The notes under the pieces: generated by a model
Seen by the model: the letters and a program-made list of their open reading frames with translations, nothing else
Database searches by the model: none
Told to the model about the DNA's origin: nothing
Program-made: the position numbers and the translations under genes
Shown here: positions 55,035 through 64,000 of the stretch, one piece after another
How positions within the stretch are numbered: position 1 is the first letter of the stretch
How the letters are laid out: every line of letters starts with the position of its first letter
Origin: Sepiola atlantica
Lineage: Eukaryota; Mollusca; Cephalopoda; Sepiida; Sepiolidae
DNA length: 64,000 nt
Reading direction: 5' to 3'
Assembly: GCA_963556195.1 (NCBI GenBank)
Contig: OY744532.1
Coordinates: 75,611,847 to 75,675,846 of the forward strand

Positions 55035-55250
55035 TAGCTGAGTTTGCCAACTTATTGTCGCTTCGCAAATTTTGCTACTTGAAATACTTTTAACCAAAAT
55101 TTTAAATAAACATTTCATATATATATATGTTTTTGGGAAACACAAGACTAAACCTTTCACATTCATTTATTCATATAAATAGATAAACATTAACATTTTG
55201 GTAATTTTGAAAGAGAGACGGGGAGGGCAATCAGGCGAGCAACTAAGCCA
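55030..55250 (+). repeat. Dispersed repeat R4, copy 2
   Basis: After a TA tract: ACACTAGCTGAGTTTGCC, TTTTGCTACTTGAAATACTT and GATAAACATTAACATTTTGG. It matches 45355-45420 and 45740-45775, but without the R3 block that separates them there. Confidence 0.65.
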
Positions 55251-57038
55251 CTCTTCTCCTCGTTTGTTTTGTGGTGAGCGATGTTAGTTTAATTTAAAAG
55301 TTTTTTCAGAATTTATCCGGGTTTTTTTTTAATTAAATCACTTTAATTAATTACTGATAATATTGAAAAAATACTTTCATATATATATATATATATATAT
55401 GAAAATAGGGTAATTAAGTTACAACCGAATAACACTGAAAATGAATTTATTATAAGCTGTTTAAAAAAGAGTTATGCAAATGAAGTAAATAAATACTTGT
55501 TTTGTCTTTTGCTTGTTACTATATATACAGTATTTCAAAAAAGTATATGTATTATTGATTTAGATTAAAATAGTAGTTTGAATAATCCAAATTATTAATC
55601 TTCATCAAAAAAATTTCTAAACATAAAATTAATTTTTTTTTTTTTTTTTTCCGAACATAAGTCAATCCTCAAACCAAGCAATATTTTAACATGTATTTTG
55701 TTTGATTAAAATATATAGGAAAAAAGCCTGGGGGGGAGCATTGATTAACTCGGCTTTAGTATAATAGTGTGTGTGTATATATATATATATATATAATTTA
55801 AATCTACCCTGCCAGCCTTTGCTAAACACAATTTGTATAGATTACCCCCTCCCCATTGCAAGACCAAATATTGCAACACTTACTGAATATACATCATTTA
55901 AAAAAAAATTTTTTTTTTTTTACGGGTGACATTGATGAGCCAGATTCGGTACTGGTACATGATTCTTTATATTAAACTTCTACCACTGTTTGGAATGGAG
56001 TCTGCATATGTGCATCGTTCCACTGAGTACATATATATGACCCTAGCGCTCCACACTGAAGAATCAAATGCAATATCATTATTTGGAGAGTCTGCATAAT
56101 CGAACCATTACACGGAGACTGCATAAGCATATTTAATTTATTCTGAATGCAAAAAAAAAAAAAGAAAGGCAAATAAAACTGCAGATGCCTGCAATTATTT
56201 CATAATATATCATTGATAACAAAGAGACTTATTGATTTAATCTCCCGCCAAATATTAATCTAGTATTTATTTCACTGGAAAGCCACATTCATATATTTAA
56301 GCAAATAAGAAAAAAAAGTGAGAAAGGAGTGGGGGGGGGGACTGAAATTATTACTATTACCACATAAATTATTTTAAAAGAAATACTGTTGGGGAATTAG
56401 TCAAAAGCTATTTATTTTGTTTTACCCACACATTTGTGGCCCATTTGAGTTTAAAAAAATATGTTAATATTTAAAAGAAGTTTTAAACAATTTAATTTGC
56501 TGTGAGTAAAATACTCCGGTTATGTACTTACTTTCTGTAATGGCTGAACGCAAATTTTTTTTTTTTTTTACTGTCACTATTTACGGCAAATTAAATTGTT
56601 TTAAACTTCTTTTAAATATTTTTTTTTTAATGCAAATAGGTCACAAATTAGTAGATAAACCAAATGAATTGAGTGCATATGAGAAGAAAAAAAAGTTCAT
56701 TTTCTCTACATTGAATACTCTCACCATATTTCCACTTTTAACGTTTTTTTTTTCCCCCTAATTTTTACCTTTTCTTCTTTTCAAACTTTGACCATGGTAA
56801 TCTTTTTACCAGCTTATCCATCTGTATTCCTCTGATAAGAATTCAATTCTTTGAAAAGCCATGGTTTTAGGAAAAATAAATCCCTTGTTTTGAACAACTG
56901 AAGATGTAATAGACTTTGTATTTTTTTACAACTTTTATTTTCATCTTTTAACTTGTTCTATCCGTGTATTGAGCATCAAATCTTTTTCATGATAGGTTCT
57001 ATTTTAAAGATATAAATCATATCTTTATTATTTTGTTC

Positions 57039-57082
<44 letters not shown>

Positions 57083-57420
57083 ATTGTCTATGTAAAACAT
57101 AACTTTAAAAAAAGTGTCTTATTATTTTAGACAAATTTATTCGATTAATATAATAACCAAGGTAATTAAATTAAACTTCACAAAAATCCGATTTTCAAAA
57201 AAATAAATAACGTAAATTGTACATATATATTAGTTTTATTTAGGCATTTAAACAAAATAAGAAACAAATATATTACTCTAATCCATTCGGTGAAAAATTA
57301 AACTATAAGATTAATTAATGAATCTTTTATTCGTCACTTGGACATTTAGTTCAATATCGAGAAATCCTGATTCCTTATATATAATTGTATCACAATCCAT
57401 AGTTTTCTTCGAATGTCCGG
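55251..57420. other. AT-rich stretch, microsatellites only
   Basis: TA tracts lie at 55380-55400, 55770-55795 and 57041-57077; A/T and G runs are scattered (G11 near 56331). No gene, known repeat or convincing RNA was recognised in about 2 kb. Confidence 0.45.
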
Positions 57421-57424
57421 CTGG

Positions 57425-58690
57425 CTTAGCAGGCCGAGAGTAGACTCAAGGCGTTTCCACGAATAATGGCGATAGAGAGGCACTCGTAAAGCCAAGACAA
57501 TTCGCGATTGTCTCCGGTGTTGCGCGTCATTAATAGGCCAAGGCTGCTGAGGAAGTCGCGTGTGGCAGAGCCAATCACTCCACTCGTCCCCTCAGCAGTC
57601 GGTTGAAATACAAATCTGTCGAGAAGATTGGCATATTTTGACCACTTGCGGCTCTCTGCTGACGTTGCTGAGTGTCCAGGGTTTGTTGCCAATTCTATCA
57701 CTGACGAGGGCACAAAAGTGTCGACACAAGTCGCATCCCATATCAGTGACTTACCGTTTGTAAAGGGAAACACCGTTAGGCCATCAGGTTGTTTGCCATC
57801 CTCTCTGTCAAGGCCAACCGGTTCGAGGATCGACGGGAAGCCAGCAATGTCTAGTGCTCGTTGAACGACATCATTGAGAGCGCTGTGCCTCGGAAATCAG
57901 CCGGCGCTCCTTCTACATGAAAGGGTATAGAGTCCATATATGTCAACCGGCTGACCACAACGGCACCTGTGACTGCTGCAAACTTTAGAACCTGTGCGCA
58001 GAGCTACAGTGAATCTCAGGCAATCGTCATCAACCAGGTTACCAACAGCCGATGATGGGAAGGCTGTTAGCCATGCACCGCTGTGTGGCGAACTTGCAGC
58101 TTGAAAGCAAGCCAGACGGTGTTGGTCGCAAGATGATTTTAGAGATTCGTCACTGGTCTTCACCCTGATCGTATCCCAGCTCTTCTGTCTTCTAGTCTGC
58201 TCCGGAACGATTAGACCAGCTCCCCTCCAGTCGATGGAAAGGTCATGGATCAGTTGGTCGAGAGGAGATTCGGATGCTTCATGTAGAATACTCTCGACGA
58301 GATCCTGACTTGCGCAGATGGAGGAGACGTAAGCAAGCGATGCATCGTCGGTTGTTAATCTAAGACCAAGTCCACCAATGGAGATAGGAAGAGTGGCCTG
58401 GCGCCAGCCTACATCATCAAAATTGATGTTACAGATGGCCGTTGCCGAGTCCCGAATTACGCAATCCAGCCTGCTCAGGTTATCGGAAACTGGTAACATG
58501 GCGCACTACGTAGCGAAAATAAAAATTTTGGAATACAGAAGCAATTGCGCAAGAGAAAAAGTGCCGGATGCTTATCAATGAGTAAGAGCCGGGATGACAT
58601 GTTAGACAAGTTGGCAATTTTTTTGTCGATGTCAGCTTGGATCGCTGGTTTGAAAATTGGGGAGCCGAGGATTAAATAACTGACATGCAA
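57425..58690 (-). pseudogene. LINE-type polyprotein C-terminal half, nearly continuous
   Basis: From 58690 the minus strand reads LGSPIFKPAIQADIDKKIAN, then a one-base shift near 58490. It continues NLSRLDCVIRDSATA, LPISIGGLGLRLTTDDASLA and a zinc-knuckle-like CRCGQPVDIYGLYTLSCRRS. A TGA stop follows at 57900, where relatives usually have Arg, fitting CGA-to-TGA decay. Then LNDVVQRALDIAGFPSI, DGKQPDGLTVFPFTNGKSLI, WDATCVDTF and a final IRGNALSLL. This order (GGLGLR, C-x-C knuckle, DGK.PDG, WD.TC.DT) is that of the region after the RT in a widespread group of invertebrate LINEs. The RT catalytic part is absent. It is GC-richer than the flanks. Confidence 0.88.
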
Positions 58691-59340
58691 CAGCTGTTTT
58701 TTTTGTTTTTTTTGTTAATTTTGTCCATTAAAAAAATAAATAAACAAACTTGAAATTTAATTCCCATAAATACTTTCAACTTTTCATAAGACATCGATTT
58801 TATTGTAACACCGATTTTTAAAAAATAAAAGAAATAAAAAAATAAATCTTTAATTGGAATATCTTTAAAAAATATAAATATTTTCATACACGAAATGACG
58901 AGAAAAGATTGGTGAGTCAATAAATAAGCGAAACAAACTGAAAGTTAAAAAGAAAATCCTGGAAAATATAGTTACATAGTAAATAGAGTATATAGACACG
59001 CACACAACTTCATAGGAAGGTAACATGCAAAAAAAAAGAGAGAAAAAAAGTGTATCCTTTCACAATAAAATTAAAAAACTATGAACAGATTTTTGTTTTT
59101 AAAGTAAAATTTTTTTTTAGCGATTTTGATTATTTAAAAAAAAAAATGAAGGAATAAAATTAATTATTTGTTTTTTGGTTTTTTTCTTTTGTCTCATTGA
59201 GGACAAAAATTGTTTCTTCTGACTCTTGTAGAGATGATGATGTAAACAAGTTTCCATGGTGATAAGGAAAACAGTTGTCATGGCGACTATCACAATTGAC
59301 TAGCAGGAGTGTCGGTTTGTTTTTCCTTTTTAGCATAAAT
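58691..59340. other. AT-rich stretch, nothing recognised
   Basis: Only short A and T runs were seen; no repeat shared with elsewhere in the window. Confidence 0.4.
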
Positions 59341-59350
59341 ATTTAGTTTG

Positions 59351-59352
<2 letters not shown>

Positions 59353-59423
<71 letters not shown>

Positions 59424-59575
59424 CTGTGTGTGTAGATATTCATGTGTGTATTGATGAGCATAACTAGATTTGTGTGTGTGTAGATATTCATGTGTGTATT
59501 GATGAGCATAACTAGATTTGTGTGTGTGTAGATATTCATGTGTGTATTGATGAGCATAACTAGATTTGTGTGTGT
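59353..59575. repeat. TA tract followed by a 48-bp tandem repeat (3 copies)
   Basis: A TA run of about 60 bp leads into TG sequence. Then GATATTCATGTGTGTATTGA and TGAGCATAACTAGATTTG repeat at 59434, 59482 and 59530, exactly 48 bp apart. Confidence 0.95.
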
Positions 59576-59819
59576 TTAAATCGGTATAAGATGTGTGTAT
59601 AGATAGGTGTGTGTGTTTTTAGATTGGTATAAAATGTATGTGTAGATAGGTGTATGATGTGTAAGAGCGTATGCACATATTTAAAAAATTTGTGAGATTA
59701 ATATATTATGTGTGTGTGATAAATGTATCACTGAACATCAGAAGAGTCTCCGACTGGCATCATTCATATATATATATATATATGTTAAAATTTTTTTTAA
59801 TAAAGTGAGAGCTAAATAC

Positions 59820-59933
59820 AAATTATTTATTTAAAAAACTATACGTTACACATTTCAGAGGTGTACTGGATGAAACCGCGGTACACCTGAAATATGTAAC
59901 ATAGTTTTTAAATAAATAATTTATATATATGTA
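59820..59933. repeat. Foldback with about 50-bp arms
   Basis: AATTATTTATTTAAAAAACT and ACACATTTCAGAGGTGTAC are mirrored by GTACACCTGAAATATGT and AGTTTTTAAATAAATAATT. The loop is tiny (TGGATGAAACCGCG). Confidence 0.85.
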
Positions 59934-60190
59934 TGAAAAAGATAAAATGGGGAAAAAAATCAAACACAGGAAGAAATAATCAAAAACGAGATTTATTGGT
60001 TTTGTTCGGAAAACGTAAAGATTTTAAATTTATTGAATAATGGCAAAACATAGGAAAATTTAAAATCTTCGCTTTTTCTGAAGACGTTCGTTGATTCGAA
60101 CGTAACTGGTAAATCTCTAGTTTTGATGATTTCTTCCTGTGTTTAATTTGTTTTTCCTTTTGTCTTTTTCATACATCTCGTCTCCACAGC
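59934..60190. repeat. Inverted pair of PLE terminal repeats
   Basis: The left half 59934-60056 and right half 60057-60180 are inverted copies of one sequence. That sequence matches the terminal repeat of PLE B (24740-24930), for example GATTTTAAATTTATTGAATA and GATGATTTCTTCC. The right half carries CTGAAGA (60078-60084), CGTTC (60085-60089), GAACG (60098-60102) and TAAC. No coding sequence is left between the halves. Confidence 0.85.
60078..60106 (+). ncRNA. Hammerhead-like core with altered GAAA
   Basis: CTGAAGA and a five-pair stem (CGTTC with GAACG) are intact, but the GAAAC seen in PLE B (24808) is GTAAC here. Probably inactive. Confidence 0.4.
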
Positions 60191-60202
60191 ATTTCATATC
60201 TT

Positions 60203-60225
60203 TTCTCTCTCTCTCTCTCTCTCTG

Positions 60226-60278
<53 letters not shown>
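60203..60278. repeat. CT then TA microsatellite
   Basis: A CT run of about 20 bp is followed by a TA run of about 50 bp. Confidence 0.95.
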
Positions 60279-60282
<4 letters not shown>

Positions 60283-60439
60283 TAATTATAAAAGTCAATG
60301 TTTGTGGGTATGTGTGTATTTATTTTCTAATAGCTGTTTGTTTATTTTTCCTATATTGATTTTCATAGGATTTAATAATCTAAAAAACTGTTTACTTGTG
60401 GAGTTTTCTTTGGTCTTTCCGTGTAATAAATAGTTTTGT

Positions 60440-61050
60440 TACCTAATTGGTCCCCCAATTTATAAAATCGGGGGACTTATATTTTGAGGCATGTCTGTCC
60501 GTTCGGATTTTTCTCCGCAACCATCCATTGAATTTCTCTGAAATTTTGCATGAAGTTGTAACTTTGGTCAGGTTAGAAAGTGACATTCTTCGATTTTTGA
60601 AAAAAAAATTGGTTAGCCCCCCAGGGGGCAAAAGGCCCGAAATGGCTAAAATTGACATTTTTTGCCCCATAACTTTTCATCCATCCATCCATCCATTCCA
60701 TTTCTCCGAAACTTGGCCAAAATGTGGAGGCAATTGTTCCTAATAGAAAATAAGTATCGCTGACCTTTGAAAAAATCTGATTCGCGCCCTCAGGGGGGCA
60801 AAAGCCCCCAAAATGGCAAAAGATTACCCTTTTCTCCCATAATGTTTGATCCATCCATTCAATTTTTCCGAAACTTGGCCAAAATGTAGAGGCGGCAGTT
60901 CTGGATATAAAATGAGCATCCTTGACCTCAGAAAACTTCTGGTTCGCGCCCCCAGGGGTTTAAAGGGGGGTTAAAAATGCCCCAAATTGCCCAAATTTAT
61001 TGCATTTTACACTCGTCACATACAGAGGGGGGACCACACACGCGCGGCTT
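60440..61050 (+). repeat. Three degenerate tandem units of about 165 bp
   Basis: Landmark blocks recur: ATCCATTGAATTTCTCTGAA (60527), CATTCCATTTCTCCGAAACT (60693) and CATTCAATTTTTCCGAAACT (60858). Each is followed by a TTGGCCAAAATGT-like block, a TGACCT block and a GGGGGCAAAAGGCCC-like block. The end is near ACCACACACGCGCGGCTTG. No frame. It is an old local triplication or a repeat family with internal periodicity. Confidence 0.75.
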
Positions 61051-61673
61051 GTTTTAGTTTGGATGCTATTAATTTTGCTTTCTTATTTATAGCTGATTCT
61101 GTTTCGTTCTTTGTTTATGTTTTTATTTATAGAATTTTGTAACTTTGCTGTTGATTAGTTATCAAATAGATAAAATAATGTTGACTTGATTTTCAAAGTT
61201 GGACCTAAATAGAATTTAAGCTGACAAATCAATTCTCACTAGCCAACTTTCATTTGTTATTGTTTTACTATGTGGACATACTTTGCTACAATTTATTTTT
61301 AAAAAATAATTCATTCAATCTATCGGTTTTTTAATATGTAGACATTCTTAAATAGTCACCTTAAAAAAGAAAAATCGACTAAGGAGGATAACTCTTATTC
61401 TTTTAGCAAGAGTTATCGTTCCTTGATTTTTTTTTTTGATTCAAGGTTTACTAAAAGTTACGTTTTCTTTTTTTTTTATTAAACAAAAAAAGCAAAGATT
61501 TATTTGTAATTTGAACACTGATTGGTCATTTGAATATTCAGTCATTTTTCTTGTTTACATCTTGTTTCGTTCTTATTAAATCAAAATCAGGTTCACTTTT
61601 AGCTGAGATACTGAATATAACAAAAAGAAACTTGGTTATTAAACATTGAAATATTTAAAAAGAAATTGGAATG

Positions 61674-61675
<2 letters not shown>
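61051..61675. other. Unique AT-rich stretch
   Basis: No gene or known repeat. A small inverted pair, AGGATAACTCTTATTCTTTT with AGCAAGAGTTATCGTTCCTT, lies near 61384-61421. Confidence 0.4.
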
Positions 61676-61676
<1 letters not shown>

Positions 61677-61717
<41 letters not shown>

Positions 61718-61735
61718 ATATATATATATATATAT
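61677..61735. repeat. TG then TA microsatellite
   Basis: TG repeats of about 35 bp pass into TA repeats. Confidence 0.95.
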
Positions 61736-61914
61736 GTAATAACATGACAACTGCCCATGGCCAAGGGGATTAAACGACCACTTACAGATTCAAGGTGTCT
61801 CTGTGAACCGGGTTCGTGCCCTGTGGCCGTCTAAGATTGTCATTTTCTCTACACTGAGAGCTCAAAACGATGTCGTATGTAGGTAAAATATTAAGATAGA
61901 ATTTAATATTATAT

Positions 61915-61972
61915 ATATATTGAGAAACTTCCAAGACTATATATATATAGTCTCGGAAGTATCTCAACCATT
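61915..61972. repeat. Small foldback
   Basis: TTGAGAAACTTCCAAGACTA and TAGTCTCGGAAGTATCTCAA pair around a TA core. Confidence 0.75.
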
Positions 61973-62082
61973 AAAACTATATAAGGAAAAAAAAACAACA
62001 AAAAAAAACCATACGTCCGAAGTCGTTCAGTGGAAAATCACTCATGTAAGTCAATTTAGTTTTTACAGAAACGGGAATTTAA

Positions 62083-62122
<40 letters not shown>

Positions 62123-62494
62123 TTTAATATTTTACCTATATGTACGTGGTTATAAAACATTTACAAAATAAATTTTAACATAATGGATTACAGGTAATGC
62201 TGGGTCAGTACAACTAGTATAATACAGCAAATCACTCAATAAATCCCGGGCCTGGCATATAAATAACGCTACTGATAAATTTTTTTTAAAATCCATATAA
62301 TTTTTATAAAGTGCAAAACTTCAAATAGCACGTTAACATTTTAGCTCTATCAGATTATTAGTTTTCAAATTACAGTTGTTGCAAATTTTTGAAACGGTGG
62401 AAAAATCCACATTTTGTGTGTTGATAAAGCATTGCTTTTTGATGGGGAAAAATAATGTTCAAGCAAAGCAATCGCTTCATATGTGTGTTATATG

Positions 62495-62503
62495 ATATAC
62501 AGG

Positions 62504-62543
<40 letters not shown>

Positions 62544-62554
62544 ATATTTTTTAA

Positions 62555-62597
<43 letters not shown>

Positions 62598-62600
62598 ATA
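62495..62600. repeat. TA-based palindrome
   Basis: Two TA runs enclose AAAAAATATTTTTTAATATT. The whole 100 bp is close to self-complementary. Confidence 0.85.
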
Positions 62601-62689
62601 TTTTGAACTGATAGAAAAATACCAAAGCTACAATATACGTGGTATATGTAAGGGATCATTCCTCCCCAATTTCATGATTTTAAACCCAA

Positions 62690-63080
62690 TAGAGTAAAAA
62701 GAACTTTCTTTTAAGATTTCTTCCCTGAGGGCTATAGCACGGTCATCTTCAAATCTAACGTCAATAAACACTGACTTCATTAGTCATCAGATTTAATTCA
62801 TTCTATTCATTATTTTGAATCCTCCCATAATATTCTTCAGCATTCAACTGACAATCCATCCATCTCATTAACCCTCATCATTGAGTGGCTCTTAGTCTTG
62901 ATAAGTGATGTGGTGACCTAATTAGTAAAAAAAAACCTAATGAGAGCTTCAGCCCATAACTTCAGTTGTGGCATCTCTATTTGTACTTGTGTTTTAGAAT
63001 AGCTATGATTTTGATTGCATTGAGGTATTTGGGTCACAATAGTATTCATGAGGCCAATCACACAACCCTTTTCCTGTTAT
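62690..63080. other. Unique stretch, nothing recognised
   Basis: No gene or repeat shared with the window was noticed. Confidence 0.4.
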
Positions 63081-63084
63081 GGGT

Positions 63085-63230
63085 CCTGGGTATGACCTTA
63101 ACATATATCCGGTGGTGATGCCCCTATTTAGGAGCTTTGGGAAATGTGTAGCCATCCCTTAGTTACCATTAACTCTGACCTGGAGTGGTAATACCTGCAT
63201 GGGTCCTATCTGTAGGTTAAATACCATCTA
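63085..63230 (+). repeat. Dispersed repeat R2, 5' half
   Basis: GGGTCCTGGGTATGACCTTA, TATCCGGTGGTGATGCC and GACCTGGAGTGGTAATACC match the first part of 22555-23010. Confidence 0.75.
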
Positions 63231-63264
63231 TCGTTTACAGACTATATATTTATAAAGTTAGGTA

Positions 63265-63715
63265 TGTTTATATATTTGTATGTATAGGATTCACTCCTAA
63301 ACTAATTAACCGATCATTATGAATTTTAGAACAGAGTTGCTAGGCGTACGGAGTCCAAATGTGGGCTATATTTAGTTTAATTTAGTTTTATGCAGAGGTG
63401 GTAAAAAGGAGGTGGGAGCACTTTGTGAAAATTTAGATATCTCCGATTTTTATGAAATTTTAACAATGTGTAATCAGGCATCAATTGATAAATATACTCG
63501 AAATTTCAGTTTCTTTGGGGTATTTTAAAGGGTTTTTAGGGGGCACAATATGGATACAACTTCTTATTTGAAAATTGAAATATATCAGATTTGCATTGAA
63601 CTTGATCCATAGTCATTAGACACCAATCTTTGTAAGGAGACATAAAAGTGGTGCAAAACTGTCCTGTTTGGGGAATTAATTTTACCCGCCCTGGGACGAG
63701 TATTCTTCTAGCTTA
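63265..63715 (+). repeat. Dispersed repeat R1, near full-length copy
   Basis: It runs from TATAGGATTCACTCCTAAAC to CCTGGGACGAGTATTCTTCT, with an internal deletion relative to 14395-14940 after TTTGCATTGAACTTG. It supports the family ends inferred there. Confidence 0.8.
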
Positions 63716-64000
63716 TTTGTAAAATTTATCTCTACAAAACCAATTAATCTGCAAACAATTCAAATATTTATTCACGGTGTATGTTTTGTATATGAAGATA
63801 TCAAAGAATTTGAAATTTGAAAACTTTTACTGAATTCAGAATTACATAACTCAAAATGGGTTGATATGCCGTAAAACAAAACAACTTTATTGATTCTGTA
63901 ATCATCATATAAGTGTGATAAGAAAGCAACATGGCTACTTGCATCTCAAAAGATAGAATTGCTTCCGCTATATCTATAGCAATAAAATTGACAATTTAAA
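63716..64000. other. Window end, nothing recognised
   Basis: AT-rich unique sequence without open frames. Confidence 0.4.

Overview
This is eukaryotic, intron-bearing, AT-rich and repeat-saturated DNA, most likely from a mollusc and probably a cephalopod such as an octopus. That placement is inference, based on a FoxN2/3 exon, Penelope-like and LINE remnants, SINEs and heavy TA microsatellites; no species marker is present. Only one host-gene piece is convincing: an exon at 41264-41889 (+) that encodes the N-terminus and most of the forkhead domain of a FoxN2/3 transcription factor. It ends at a consensus splice donor. The neighbouring exons were not found, so the downstream bases are intron and the upstream bases are intron or 5' flank.

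The rest is repeats. From 1 to 3.26 kb are a dispersed repeat, a 5S rRNA-derived element and a U2-headed SINE. 3.27-6.64 kb is a 35/36-bp minisatellite with nested higher-order periods of about 495 and 991 bp. 7-16 kb holds more SINE copies, foldback (inverted-repeat) elements and TA tracts. 16.06-18.09 kb is a decayed Penelope-like element (PLE) with a GIY-YIG endonuclease reading frame between inverted terminal repeats. 19.05-20.05, 27.5-28.1, 31.79-32.48 and 36.3-38.75 kb are pyrimidine-rich tandem arrays, all with the pyrimidines on the + strand; they produce long meaningless ORFs. 24.7-26.65 kb is a second PLE. LINE remnants lie at 23.9, 28.7, 30.2, 31.0-31.7, 34.2-34.8, 39.7, 49.3, 53.1-53.9, 54.5-55.0 and 57.4-58.7 kb. 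A broken mariner transposase is at 35 kb. A TA-flanked mariner-type MITE is at 43.86-44.26 kb, and a hAT-type MITE with an 8-bp duplication at 46.19-46.78 kb. From 59 to 64 kb are foldbacks, a threefold degenerate repeat and further dispersed repeats.

The two strongest unusual signals are these. (1) A SINE family of about 345 bp whose head is the 5' end of U2 snRNA. It has about nine copies, two exact target-site duplications (14 and 12 bp), one near-exact one, a filled/empty paralogous site inside a LINE family, and an internal stem with compensatory changes between copies. (2) Hammerhead-ribozyme-like cores (CTGANGA, stem II, GAAA) at about eleven places, with stem II pairing kept although its sequence differs. 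They sit in PLE terminal repeats and in foldbacks that look like inverted pairs of such repeats. Together the window reads as a graveyard of retroelements with unusual RNA parts around one developmental-regulator exon.
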